This document shows positions 34,084 through 41,695 of a stretch of 41,695 bases of DNA, one piece after another (positions within the stretch are counted from its first letter, which is position 1; each line of letters starts with the position of its first letter). The position numbers and the translations under genes are program-made. Location of the stretch: NCBI GenBank assembly GCA_964481705.1, contig CAYZUC010000017.1, positions 1 to 41,695 on the forward strand, given 5' to 3'. The notes below the pieces were generated by a model, which worked only from the letters and a program-made list of their open reading frames with translations, ran no database searches and was not told where the DNA came from. The stretch is from CAYZUC01 sp964481705 (lineage in GTDB: Bacteria; Bacillota; Clostridia; Lachnospirales; Lachnospiraceae).

Positions 34084-35298
34084 ATGAAGCGATGGAACAA
34101 GTTTGTGATAAGATTTCTTGTAACGATGTTTACGATGGTTATGATATTTCCATTACAGGTTTTTGCAACCTCCGGCGTAAAGATATCATCGAATCGTCGG
34201 ACATCACTGGATAATAAGCAATCTTCCGATATCGAGGTCCATTTCCTGAATGTAGGGCAGGGGGACAGTACACTGGTAAAGTGTGGAGATCACGCAATGC
34301 TGATTGATGCAGGAGATAACACCAAAGGCACTACCATTCAGTTATATCTCAAGAAGCAGGGTGTGAAAAAGCTCGATTATCTGATACTGACCCATCCGGA
34401 TGCTGACCACATTGGTGGAGCAGATGTCATTGTAACAAAGTATGAAATTAATCAAGTCTTTATGTCCTCAGCTAAGAAAGATACTAAGACCTACCGAGAA
34501 TTAATCGATGCACTAAAGTATAAAAGTATCAATTGGAGTACTCCCGCGGTAGGAAATGAGTATAGACTGGGAGATGCAAAGTTTACAATTATTGCACCTG
34601 TAAAGTCCTATGATTCATCGGAGGAGGCGAGTAACAATTCTTCCATTGGATTGATTCTTCAGAATGGTGCCAATCGTTTCTTGTTTACAGGGGATGCAGA
34701 GGAAGAGGCTGAGAAAGATATCGTAAGTGGAAAGATAGATTTGCTTGCAGATGTCTATCAGGTGGGACATCACGGAGGTAAAACTTCTTCTGGTGAAGGA
34801 CTCGTTGGTGCAGTGAAGCCCAAGTGGGCAGTGATTAGCTGTGGAGAGGATAATTCATATGGTCACCCGCATGCAGAAACGCTGAACCGTTTCCGTTCGA
34901 TGGGTATCAAAGTATTTCGTACCGATGAACAGGGAACTATTGTAGCTGTGTCAGATGGTAAGGAGATTACATGGAACTGTGCTCCTAGTGAATCCTGGAA
35001 GGCAGGAGAACCTACTTCCTCAGGACAGACGACATCCAAGCAGACAACGCCAAAACAGACTACTCCCAAAGCAATTGAGCCACAGCCGGCCGCACCACCA
35101 GTGACGGTTCCAGAGGTAACAGCCCCGGCACCTTCTGCTGCACAGGCGTATGTATGCAATACCAATACGAAAAAATTTCACTATCCAGGCTGCTCCAGTG
35201 TTGGTCAGATGAAGGATAAGAACAAACTGGAAGTTACCTGTACAAGAGAAGAGTTAATCAATCAGGGATATGACCCTTGTGGCAGATGTAATCCTTGA
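34084..35298 (+). CDS. secreted ComEC-type metallo-beta-lactamase-fold hydrolase with C-terminal Cys module
   Basis: 404 residues from the ATG at 34084 (GGGGGAG upstream; the open frame reaches 33994). A signal peptide with likely cleavage after VFA (near 28) is followed by the hydrolase domain found at the C-terminus of ComEC: FLNVGQGDST, metal-binding THPDADH (103-109), TGDAEEEAE and GHHGG (228-232). A Thr/Lys/Pro-rich linker (296-355) leads to a 49-residue module with Cys in YVCNTN, HYPGC and DPCGRC, resembling metal-binding modules often attached to secreted nucleases. Probably an extracellular nuclease or phosphodiesterase. No ComEC channel part is present, so it is not itself a DNA uptake channel. 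Confidence 0.9.
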   Translation: MKRWNKFVIRFLVTMFTMVMIFPLQVFATSGVKISSNRRTSLDNKQSSDIEVHFLNVGQGDSTLVKCGDHAMLIDAGDNTKGTTIQLYLKKQGVKKLDYLILTHPDADHIGGADVIVTKYEINQVFMSSAKKDTKTYRELIDALKYKSINWSTPAVGNEYRLGDAKFTIIAPVKSYDSSEEASNNSSIGLILQNGANRFLFTGDAEEEAEKDIVSGKIDLLADVYQVGHHGGKTSSGEGLVGAVKPKWAVISCGEDNSYGHPHAETLNRFRSMGIKVFRTDEQGTIVAVSDGKEITWNCAPSESWKAGEPTSSGQTTSKQTTPKQTTPKAIEPQPAAPPVTVPEVTAPAPSAAQAYVCNTNTKKFHYPGCSSVGQMKDKNKLEVTCTREELINQGYDPCGRCNP

Positions 35299-35310
35299 AA
35301 ATAATAGCGA

Positions 35311-35330
35311 GACTTCCGGCTGGAAGAGTC
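35311..35330 (-). terminator. possible terminator after bioY
   Basis: GACTTCC and GGAAGAGTC pair with a two-base bulge around GGCT. On the minus strand the downstream sequence is only moderately T-rich (TATTATTTT). It lies between the convergent bioY and ComEC-like genes. Weak call. Confidence 0.35.
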
Positions 35331-35331
35331 A

Positions 35332-35877
35332 TTATGACAATACCTTACTCTTGATAAGAGTCCCCTTCAGCTTTCGACCAAAGAAATAAACCAGTATAAT
35401 TTTAATCAGTGTTGTAGGGAGAAAGGGTAGCACACAGGACATAAAAGCAGCTCTTAGATCATTGGCTGTGACAAAAGAAAAGTATAACATACCACAGAGG
35501 TAATTAATCACAGCACCAAGGATAAGTCCCCCAATCAGCCAGAGCTTTTTTCCCTTCTTTTCACCGATACCGGCGGCGAGTGACATTAAAGGGAATGAAA
35601 AAATAAAGCCTCCGGTTGCACCAACCAGTACACTTAGTCCACCTTTAAAACCGGCAAAGACAGGAAGACCGACAGCACCAATCAATAGATAAATCAATGT
35701 AGAGGTGGTTCCTTTTTTGGAACCTAGTATCATACCGGCTAAAGGAACAGCAAAGGTCTGTAATGTCATAGGAACACCTAAGGGCATAGGGATACTGATT
35801 TGTGCACAGATACAGATGATAGCCGAGAATATTCCAATCTGGCAGAGGTCACGGACAGAGAATTTTTTAGTTTGCAT
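35332..35877 (-). CDS. bioY: biotin ECF transporter S-component BioY
   Basis: Membrane substrate-binding subunit for biotin uptake, working with an energy-coupling module. 181 residues and about six helices. The segments AQISIPMPLGVPMTLQTFAVPLAG and FAGFKGGLSVLVGATGGF are highly characteristic of BioY. The open frame reaches 35982, but ATG 35877 (MQTKKFS) is chosen because GGAG lies 7 bases upstream inside the last codons of the histidine kinase gene. The two genes overlap by 11 bases in different frames, implying coupled translation. No bioM or bioN is adjacent; it may use a shared ECF module. Confidence 0.93.
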   Translation of the reverse strand: MQTKKFSVRDLCQIGIFSAIICICAQISIPMPLGVPMTLQTFAVPLAGMILGSKKGTTSTLIYLLIGAVGLPVFAGFKGGLSVLVGATGGFIFSFPLMSLAAGIGEKKGKKLWLIGGLILGAVINYLCGMLYFSFVTANDLRAAFMSCVLPFLPTTLIKIILVYFFGRKLKGTLIKSKVLS

Positions 35878-36787
35878 GTAAAGCTCCTTTTGATGTTGTT
35901 TTATTTGGAAGAAAAATGGTAAAAGAGGTACCGATTCCGAGCGTGCTTTCCACTCCAATCGTTCCCCCATGTTCCGATACAATCATTTGTGCAATAGAGA
36001 GACCGAGTCCGGATCCCATAATATGACTACTCCGTGATTTGTCTGCACGATAGAATCTCTCAAAAACATGTGATAAATCATCCGGGGCGATGCCGATACC
36101 ATCGTCTCGGATTTCTATTTTCACGCCTTTATTTGTCGGTGTGGCTTTTAACAATATTGTTCCCGGTCGTCCCATATATTTCAACGCATTATCGATGAAT
36201 ATCGTAAGTAGCTGCTCTATTTTGCTTCTGTCAGCGAAAAGCACAAGCTCTTCAGAAATCTCGACCTGTATCTGGATCGATTTGGATTTTGCGAGAGCAA
36301 AAAATCCATCAATCTTTTGATTTGCCAGGCAGGATAGAGGAAGCTCCTCACGTATGGGGGGATTGCTTCCGGTATCTGCTCGAGACAGAGTCAAAAGAGC
36401 ATCAACCAATTCATTCATCCGGTGAGATTCCCATTCTATATTTTCCAACCATTTTCTTTGTTCTGCAATGGTTGCAGTATCGTCAGATTCCATTACAATT
36501 TCGAGGTTGGATTGTATGACTGCAAGTGGAGTACGCAGCTCATGAGATGCATCCGCGGTAAAATCCAGTTGCTGTTGCCAGGTCTTTTGAATTGGACGGA
36601 TTGCAAGATTGGAGATGAGCATGCTTCCGATTATAACAGCTACAATAAGAATCACACCGGTAATTATATAACGATGAAAATGAGGACCACTTATCCGGTT
36701 GTAAGAAACCAACAGGGTAATTCCTATAATGATCGAAATGATAAGTGCCGCAAATAGAACGAACTGTTTCTTTACTTTCTTTATCAT
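35867..36787 (-). CDS. sensor histidine kinase, small two-helix type
   Basis: 306 residues. Two membrane helices (about 8-28 and 40-60) leave only some 12 residues outside (YNRISGPHFHRY), so the signal is probably sensed in the membrane or through a partner protein. The dimerisation/phosphoacceptor domain has His82 in DASHELRTPL. The ATPase domain shows the N box (FIDNALKYM), G1 box (RDDGIGI), F box (ERFYRADKSR) and G2 box (GSGLGLSI). It follows its response regulator by 12 bases and overlaps bioY at its 3' end. Confidence 0.94.
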   Translation of the reverse strand: MIKKVKKQFVLFAALIISIIIGITLLVSYNRISGPHFHRYIITGVILIVAVIIGSMLISNLAIRPIQKTWQQQLDFTADASHELRTPLAVIQSNLEIVMESDDTATIAEQRKWLENIEWESHRMNELVDALLTLSRADTGSNPPIREELPLSCLANQKIDGFFALAKSKSIQIQVEISEELVLFADRSKIEQLLTIFIDNALKYMGRPGTILLKATPTNKGVKIEIRDDGIGIAPDDLSHVFERFYRADKSRSSHIMGSGLGLSIAQMIVSEHGGTIGVESTLGIGTSFTIFLPNKTTSKGALHAN

Positions 36788-36799
36788 AATGACTCCATT

Positions 36800-37477
36800 C
36801 TACAAAATTTCTGTGAGCATATATCCGACACCACGGATGGTGGCAAGCTTTACTTGGGAGCTTTCGAAAGGGATTTTCTTACGCAGATAGAAGACATACA
36901 GTTCTACATTTGCAATTTCAATATCGCTGTCAAATCCCCAAATTCTCTCCATAATCTGTTCTTTCGATAACACAAGTTCTTTATTGCGAATCAAGAGTGC
37001 TAAAAGAGAAGCTTCTGTATTCGTAAGAGAAATTGTACGATTATCCAGAGATAGTTCCAATTTCTGTATGTTCAATCGTAGCTTTCCTATTTCAAGAATG
37101 TCATTTTGCGTAAATCCAGGACTCCTTCTGGCGAGAGCATTGACGCGTGCAAGGAACTCTTTGTTCGAAAAAGGTTTAATAAGGTAATCATCAGCACCGG
37201 CATCCAGACCATCCACACGATCATTGATGGTATCACGTGCTGTTAGAAACATGGCAGGAGTAGACAGCCCGGAACTACGTACGCTTTTCAGAATATCCAG
37301 TCCTTCCTTTCCAGGCAGCATGCGGTCCAGTACCAGCACATCATAAATCCCACTTAAGGCATAGTCTTCGCCGGTGAGTCCATCATAGACCACGTCTACT
37401 TGATACTTATTCTGTTCTAATTTGTATTGAAGGGCATCTGCCAACGCCACCTCGTCCTCAACCAACAATACTCTCAT
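36800..37477 (-). CDS. OmpR/PhoB-family response regulator
   Basis: 225 residues. The receiver domain has the acidic pair Glu7-Asp8, phosphoacceptor Asp51 (VLVLDRMLP), Thr79 in FLTARD and Lys101 in LIKPF. The C-terminal winged helix ends with the usual VELYVFYLRKKI and IRGVGYML segments. First gene of a regulator-kinase-bioY operon and divergent from an ECF transporter operon. A tandem direct repeat with 11-base period in the shared intergenic region is a good candidate binding site, so it may control itself, bioY and the divergent operon. Confidence 0.95.
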   Translation of the reverse strand: MRVLLVEDEVALADALQYKLEQNKYQVDVVYDGLTGEDYALSGIYDVLVLDRMLPGKEGLDILKSVRSSGLSTPAMFLTARDTINDRVDGLDAGADDYLIKPFSNKEFLARVNALARRSPGFTQNDILEIGKLRLNIQKLELSLDNRTISLTNTEASLLALLIRNKELVLSKEQIMERIWGFDSDIEIANVELYVFYLRKKIPFESSQVKLATIRGVGYMLTEIL

Positions 37478-37516
37478 AACAAATTCCTATCGCAAATCGC
37501 ATTTTTATATTCTCCT

Positions 37517-37553
37517 ATCATACCATACTTCCCTTTCAAAGAAAATTCAAAGA
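37517..37553. promoter_or_regulatory. tandem direct repeat (response-regulator box) and -10 element
   Basis: TTCAAAGA occurs at 37535-37542 and 37546-37553, an exact 8-base repeat with 11-base period, the arrangement recognised by OmpR/PhoB-type dimers. On the minus strand it lies at the -35 region of a TATGAT (37522-37517), about 40 bases before the regulator gene, and 60 bases before the divergent ECF operon. Confidence 0.6.
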
Positions 37554-37613
37554 TTTTGTTGTTAGAATGCATATAAGAAACAATTAACTACAACATGCAA
37601 AAAAGGAGTACGA

Positions 37614-39089
37614 ATGGAGATTGGGATGAATCAGGAGGTCATACAATTAAATCAGGTTACTTTCTGCTATCAGCATGAGACCGAAGAGAAAGGCGCGAAT
37701 AAGGGAGACATTACATCTGTTATGTTATCTGTTCATCAAGGAGAATTCCTTGTGATTGGAGGCAGGAGTGGATGTGGTAAGACAACGATATCAAAATGCA
37801 TCAATGGATTAATACCCCATTTTGAGTGTGGTAATCTGCAAGGAAATATCTATGTTAATGGACAGAATACGAGAGAAATGGATATTGGACGTTCGGGAAT
37901 GACAATTGGTTCTGTATTACAAGATCCTCGTTCGCAGTTTTTTACAACTACTGTTTTTGATGAACTGGCTTTTGGATGCAGAAACATGGGATTTACCAGA
38001 GAGGAAATCCTGAATAGAATCGACCGGATACTAAAGGAAATGGATATTGAGGACTTACGACAGCGTAATTTGTTGACCTTGTCGAGCGGTGAGAAACAAA
38101 AGGTTGCGATTGCTGCCTGTTATTGCATGCGACCAGGGATTTTCCTATTTGATGAACCCTCAGCCAATCTGGATCCGGCAGCAATCAAAAATCTGTCAGT
38201 ACTATTGAAACGACTGAAGGATACTGGCCATACCATTTTGGTGTTGGAACATCGGTTTTCCTATCTCACGGAATTGCTTGATCGTTTTGTTTTAATGGAA
38301 AATGGAAAGATATGTAAAGTATTTACAAGAGATTCCCTAGGGGAACTACAGGAAGATAGAATAAAAGCCATGGGTCTGCGTTCTTTCACAAAATGTGAGC
38401 AAAAGTTGGAGAAACTGGTTGAAAAGGAGTACGAAGATACAGGAGAGAAAAACAAAGCTTATTTGGAGCTATCGCATCTGGGATTTCGTTATCGAAAAGG
38501 AGAGAAGGAGATTCTTCATGATGTGAATCTCAAAGTAAATAAGGGAGAGGTTCTTGCAATGATAGGAGAAAATGGAGTGGGAAAGAGTACATTCGCCAAG
38601 CTTCTGACCGGATTGTTAAAAGAACAGACGGGTAGTATTCGGCTCTATGGAAAGGATTTAAGCCGGACAAAAAGGTCGAAGGAAGTCTATTATGTACTTC
38701 AAGACTCAGATTATCAGCTCTTTGCAGAGAGCGTCGAGCATGAATTGATGTTGGGTTTGGAATATACATCTGCAAAGCTGGAACAGTTGGAACAGATGCT
38801 TTCCATTTTTAATCTCCAGTCCCTTCGCAACAAACATCCGATGGCATTGTCTCGTGGACAGAAACAGAGAGTAACAATAGCAGCGGCAATGATGAGTAAT
38901 GCAGGTATTTTGATACTGGATGAACCATCGAGTGGTCTTGATGGGGAGAATATGCGTCGGTTGGCTGAAGTGATTAGGAGAATGGCAGCAATGGGGAGAA
39001 CAATAATTATTATTTCACATGATTTTGAATTTATTCCCATCTGTTGTCAAAGAGTCATAAGACTGGAAGAGGGTGAGTTAAATGAGTAA
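37614..39089 (+). CDS. ECF transporter ATPase with two fused ATP-binding domains
   Basis: 491 residues carrying both energising ATPases in one chain. The first domain has Walker A GGRSGCGKTT (49-58), signature LSSGEKQK and Walker B IFLFDEPSANLD. The second has Walker A GENGVGKST, signature LSRGQKQR and Walker B ILILDEPSSGLD. This tandem design replaces separate EcfA1 and EcfA2 and is typical of ECF modules dedicated to one substrate-binding protein. GGAG lies 6 bases before the ATG. The 3' end overlaps the EcfT gene by eight bases. Confidence 0.92.
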   Translation: MEIGMNQEVIQLNQVTFCYQHETEEKGANKGDITSVMLSVHQGEFLVIGGRSGCGKTTISKCINGLIPHFECGNLQGNIYVNGQNTREMDIGRSGMTIGSVLQDPRSQFFTTTVFDELAFGCRNMGFTREEILNRIDRILKEMDIEDLRQRNLLTLSSGEKQKVAIAACYCMRPGIFLFDEPSANLDPAAIKNLSVLLKRLKDTGHTILVLEHRFSYLTELLDRFVLMENGKICKVFTRDSLGELQEDRIKAMGLRSFTKCEQKLEKLVEKEYEDTGEKNKAYLELSHLGFRYRKGEKEILHDVNLKVNKGEVLAMIGENGVGKSTFAKLLTGLLKEQTGSIRLYGKDLSRTKRSKEVYYVLQDSDYQLFAESVEHELMLGLEYTSAKLEQLEQMLSIFNLQSLRNKHPMALSRGQKQRVTIAAAMMSNAGILILDEPSSGLDGENMRRLAEVIRRMAAMGRTIIIISHDFEFIPICCQRVIRLEEGELNE

Positions 39090-39735
39090 GAGAAAGGAGC
39101 TACTATATATAGACCCAATCATTCGTGTATCTGTTGCCATTGCGTTATCTGTTCTCTCAGTGATCGTGAGAGATAACACATATTTACTTTTCTTTACTGG
39201 ATTTCTACTTGTTCTTATGTTGATATCTGGGGTGATTGGACCAGCAATTCTTCAGGGCATAGTAATTGTAAGCTGTTGCATATTGACCAAGTATCTGCAG
39301 GGGACGTTTTTACTTACTATGCTGCAAATCATTCCGAGATTTGTGTTTCTCCGCATGTTGGGAACATCACTTACTAGAACCATATCGGTTGGGGAGATGA
39401 TTGAGACTCTGGAACGATTGCATCTGCCGCGACAGATTATCATTCCATTTACCGTAATGCTACGGTATCTGCCTACCATGAAGCTCGAAATACATGCAAT
39501 CCATGACAGTATTCGTATACGGGGAATACGATTAACCCCCTTTTGCTGCATAGAATATTTTCTGGTACCAATACTGATGAGAAGTGTACGTTTGGCTGAT
39601 GAGCTTTCCGCTACGGCGGTTATTCGCGGTATTGAAAATGAAACAAAAAGAGCATGGATTTACTATTCTCCTGTACGACACAGGAAGTCATGTTCGCATA
39701 GAAAAAAAGTGTCTGTAATGAGTCAGACAGAATAG
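39082..39735 (+). CDS. ECF transporter transmembrane coupling protein (EcfT-like)
   Basis: 217 residues. Four or five helices are followed by cytoplasmic coupling helices. The second coupling helix contains ADELSATAVIRGIENE, the Ala-x-x-x-Arg-Gly type motif through which EcfT contacts the ATPases, and a related RIRGIRL motif lies earlier. It overlaps the ATPase gene (39082-39089) and precedes the S-component fusion by 10 bases, so the three genes form one operon. Confidence 0.9.
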   Translation: MSKRKELLYIDPIIRVSVAIALSVLSVIVRDNTYLLFFTGFLLVLMLISGVIGPAILQGIVIVSCCILTKYLQGTFLLTMLQIIPRFVFLRMLGTSLTRTISVGEMIETLERLHLPRQIIIPFTVMLRYLPTMKLEIHAIHDSIRIRGIRLTPFCCIEYFLVPILMRSVRLADELSATAVIRGIENETKRAWIYYSPVRHRKSCSHRKKVSVMSQTE

Positions 39736-39745
39736 GAGACAAAAA

Positions 39746-40936
39746 ATGGATGTTAGAGTAACAAGCATTAGAGAGAAAAAAGGACTTAGTGTAAAGGATT
39801 TAATTACAATTGGAGTACTCAATACAGTAGCGCTGGTGTGTTATGCAGTTGCAGTGATTTTGTCCTGTACAACCGTTATTGGTCTATTCTTTTCCACGGC
39901 GGCGGCTTTTCTTGTTATGGGACCTGTTTATATGCTGATTGCCTGTAAAGTACGAAAAAGGGGTACGTTGTTTTTGTGTGGTGCATTGATGAGTTTGATT
40001 GGTATCTTTGGAGGACGGATTTTTACTACCGTTGGTTGTTTGGTTGGTGGAGTTCTTGCAGAAATAATTGCTGGTGAATATAAGAGGTTTTTCCGCATTG
40101 CAGCAGCTTATGCAGGATATGCAGTTGCAGTAGCCGCTGGAATTTATATGCCTGGATTCTTGATTGGCACAAGCTATCTATTAGCAAGAGGAAAAGATCG
40201 TGGAATGACAGTCGACACAGTCAAGAGGTATGAGAGCTACTTTGGAATGAAGAATTTATTACCGGTTCTTGTATTGAATCTTGTAGCGGCGCTTCTTGGA
40301 GCATATATTGGAAAAGCAATTCTTAAAAAGCATTTCATAAAAGCAGGAATCATTGAGGAGAAACATGAGTATAAGGTATTTCCATGGTGGAAGGCCCGTC
40401 TATATGGAAGTATCTTGAGCCTGAGAGCAAGAAAACAGAATCCAGAACGTATTCTGCGTGATTACATACAAGAAGGGATGACGGTAGCTGATATTGGTTG
40501 TGGAATGGGATATTTCACGATTCCTATGGCAAAAATGGCAGGCATAAATGGTCGAATTATCGCAGTGGATCTACAAAAGGAAATGTTGAACGGATTGGAC
40601 AAAAGAGCAAGAAGGCATGAGTGTGAATCACAGATAATCAAACAGAATTGTACAGACACCTCTCTAGGTATTGAGGAATGGAACAACCAGCTTTCCTTTG
40701 TCCTTCTTTTTGCCGTAGCTCACGAAGTACCAAATCGCCGGAACCTTTTTAAAGAAATTGGAGATGCTATGCAAACTGGGGCAAAGCTCCTCTTTGCGGA
40801 ACCGAAGGGACATGTAAGCCAAACCTGTTTTGAAGAGAGCATTTCATTTGCTGTAGAAAATGGATTTCAGATCATTACATATCCGGATATTGCGATGAGT
40901 CGAGCAGTATTGCTGCAAAAAACAAACATTTCCTAG
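39746..40936 (+). CDS. MptD/Trep_Strep-type ECF S-component fused to a class I SAM-dependent methyltransferase
   Basis: 396 residues in one uninterrupted frame. Residues 15-195 are an integral membrane domain with about six helices (KDLITIGVLNTVALVCYAV, FFSTAAAFLVMGPVYMLIA, GGVLAEIIAG) like S-components of the MptD/Trep_Strep group, whose substrate I do not know. After a basic linker, residues 215-396 form a methyltransferase with SAM loop VADIGCGMGYFTI (247-259), acidic Asp275 in IIAVDLQ, and the later AHEVPN and LLFAEPKGHVS motifs. The fusion suggests that the imported compound is methylated as it enters. There is no overlap, frameshift or internal ribosome site at the junction that I can see. 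Confidence 0.85.
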   Translation: MDVRVTSIREKKGLSVKDLITIGVLNTVALVCYAVAVILSCTTVIGLFFSTAAAFLVMGPVYMLIACKVRKRGTLFLCGALMSLIGIFGGRIFTTVGCLVGGVLAEIIAGEYKRFFRIAAAYAGYAVAVAAGIYMPGFLIGTSYLLARGKDRGMTVDTVKRYESYFGMKNLLPVLVLNLVAALLGAYIGKAILKKHFIKAGIIEEKHEYKVFPWWKARLYGSILSLRARKQNPERILRDYIQEGMTVADIGCGMGYFTIPMAKMAGINGRIIAVDLQKEMLNGLDKRARRHECESQIIKQNCTDTSLGIEEWNNQLSFVLLFAVAHEVPNRRNLFKEIGDAMQTGAKLLFAEPKGHVSQTCFEESISFAVENGFQIITYPDIAMSRAVLLQKTNIS

Positions 40937-40988
40937 TGGAGGAGATTGTAGTATAATTGCTATAAGAAATAAGAATGGAGGCAACACA

Positions 40989-41426
40989 ATGCAATTAGAT
41001 AAGCTACAAAAAGATATGATGGAAGCAATGAAGGCACATGATAAGGAGAGAAAGGATTCTATTTCTACGTTATATTCAGCAGCTAAGAAGCTTGGTATTG
41101 ATCAGGGCTGTCGTGAAAGTATTCCAGAGGAACTCGTGGATCAGGCTATAATGAAAGAGTTAAAAAGCGTAAAAGAGCAGATTGAAACATGTCCGGCGGA
41201 ACGAACAGAGCTTCTGGCTGAATATAAGGCGAGATTAGCGGTTTTTGAAGAGTACGCGCCTAAAATGCTTACAGCAGACGAAGTAGAGAATATTCTTAAG
41301 GAGAAGTTTACGGAGGTACTTGCTTCTGGTAATAAAGGACTTATTATGAAGACAATTATGCCGGAACTGAAAGGAAAAGCAGACGGTAAAGTAATTAACA
41401 GTGTAGTTGCCAAGCTTTGCAGCTAA
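40989..41426 (+). CDS. YqeY/GatB-like domain protein
   Basis: 145 residues, the usual length of YqeY proteins, which share the tRNA-binding helical domain of the GatB amidotransferase subunit. Characteristic are the N-terminal helix LQKDMMEAMKAHDKERKDSI, EYKARLAVFEEYAPKMLTADEV and the C-terminal Gly-rich LKGKADGKVINSVV. Its role is not firmly established, though a link to tRNA or amide metabolism is suspected. A TATAAT about 35 bases upstream with a poor -35 may give it its own promoter. TGGAGG precedes the ATG. A strong terminator follows. Confidence 0.92.
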   Translation: MQLDKLQKDMMEAMKAHDKERKDSISTLYSAAKKLGIDQGCRESIPEELVDQAIMKELKSVKEQIETCPAERTELLAEYKARLAVFEEYAPKMLTADEVENILKEKFTEVLASGNKGLIMKTIMPELKGKADGKVINSVVAKLCS

Positions 41427-41483
41427 AGTGTTGCTGACAACAGTTTTGATTAGCGGTTTGGGTTGCTGCACAGCAATCTGAGA

Positions 41484-41522
41484 AGCAGTCGGGTTCCTAT
41501 TGGGAAACGACTGCTTTTTTTT
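41484..41522 (+). terminator. terminator after the YqeY gene
   Basis: AGCAGTCG (41484-41491) and CGACTGCT (41508-41515), with further pairing of TTCC and GGAA inside, followed by a run of nine Ts. A strong intrinsic terminator on the plus strand. Its 3' arm and T run also encode the last residues of the convergent minus-strand gene. Confidence 0.88.
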
Positions 41523-41695
41523 CTCTTTTCGGACGGAAAAGAAAAAGGAACATGAAAATGGCAGCTGTAATAGATATAATAGAGTAACATACGCTATCTA
41601 ATGCCATCCTCGGAAACTGTTCTGTTTTCAAGATATAGGTAAGAAAAGCATTTGGGAGATTCACAAGATAAGACACAATCAAGTTGTTTCCAGAA
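41497..41695 (-). CDS. C-terminal fragment of a membrane protein, cut by window end
   Basis: The minus-strand frame is open to the last base of the window, giving at least 65 residues and no required start codon. It contains a hydrophobic helix (SIISITAAIFMFLFLF) followed by a basic cytoplasmic tail (RPKREKKAVVSQ), typical of the C-terminus of a polytopic membrane protein. I recognise no family. The stop codon lies inside the terminator of the YqeY gene. The call rests on the open frame and composition only. Confidence 0.5.
   Translation of the reverse strand, partial: SGNNLIVSYLVNLPNAFLTYILKTEQFPRMALDSVCYSIISITAAIFMFLFLFRPKREKKAVVSQ

Noticed and set aside
41463..41476. TTGCTG-CA-CAGCAA dyad after the YqeY gene
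   Set aside because: A two-base loop cannot form a stable hairpin and there is no T run; the true terminator is just downstream at 41484-41522.

Overview
The window looks like a chromosomal segment of a low- to mid-GC Gram-positive anaerobe of the class Clostridia, most likely Lachnospiraceae. This is inferred from strong AGGAGG-type ribosome binding sites, consensus sigma-A promoters, a type III glutamine synthetase beside a type I enzyme, an ammonium transporter fused to a PII protein, ECF-type vitamin transporters and many two- to four-gene operons. The species cannot be named from sequence alone. A 10-base N run (1226-1235) shows this is a draft or metagenome-derived assembly. I see no rRNA, tRNA, CRISPR array, insertion sequence or phage gene, and no gene-free stretch longer than about 210 bases.

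Layout. 1-1119: 3' part of a YcxB-like membrane protein, cut by the window edge. 1135-7260: an efflux locus, with an AraC-type regulator (minus) divergent from a MATE transporter and two ABC exporter half-transporters (plus). 7302-18148: a five-gene plus-strand operon purF-asnB-pyrG-gltB-gltD. Its first four products are all glutamine amidotransferases and GltD is the partner of GltB. 18228-23693: the opposing minus-strand genes glnA (GSI), amtB-PII fusion and glnN (GSIII), which import ammonium and make the glutamine that the facing operon spends. The purF and glnN operons begin with the same kind of short leader: consensus promoter, then within about 15-20 bases a terminator hairpin whose 5' arm starts with AAGC(A/G)AAGGCGCT. 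This suggests shared control by transcription attenuation.

23897-26640: a four-gene operon of two uncharacterised membrane proteins, a STAS-kinase fusion and a VOC protein. 26671-29715: a TetR regulator divergent from a DUF2975 / small XRE / DUF4173 membrane operon, with related palindromic sequences over both promoters. 29811-31277: a chemoreceptor-like protein with a membrane-buried N-terminus. 31289-32803: a TetR gene and an unknown membrane protein (minus). 33020-35298: an Asp-box lipoprotein and a secreted ComEC-type metallo-beta-lactamase-fold protein.

35332-37477: response regulator, histidine kinase and BioY (minus), the last two overlapping. 37614-40936: a divergent ECF transporter operon (double ATPase, EcfT, and an S-component fused to a SAM methyltransferase). 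40989-41426: a YqeY protein, ending in a strong terminator that also encodes the tail of a convergent gene cut by the window end.

The clearest biological themes are (1) a glutamine-production and glutamine-use module with a candidate common attenuator, (2) the S-component/methyltransferase fusion beside a two-component system, and (3) the STAS-kinase operon of unknown function.
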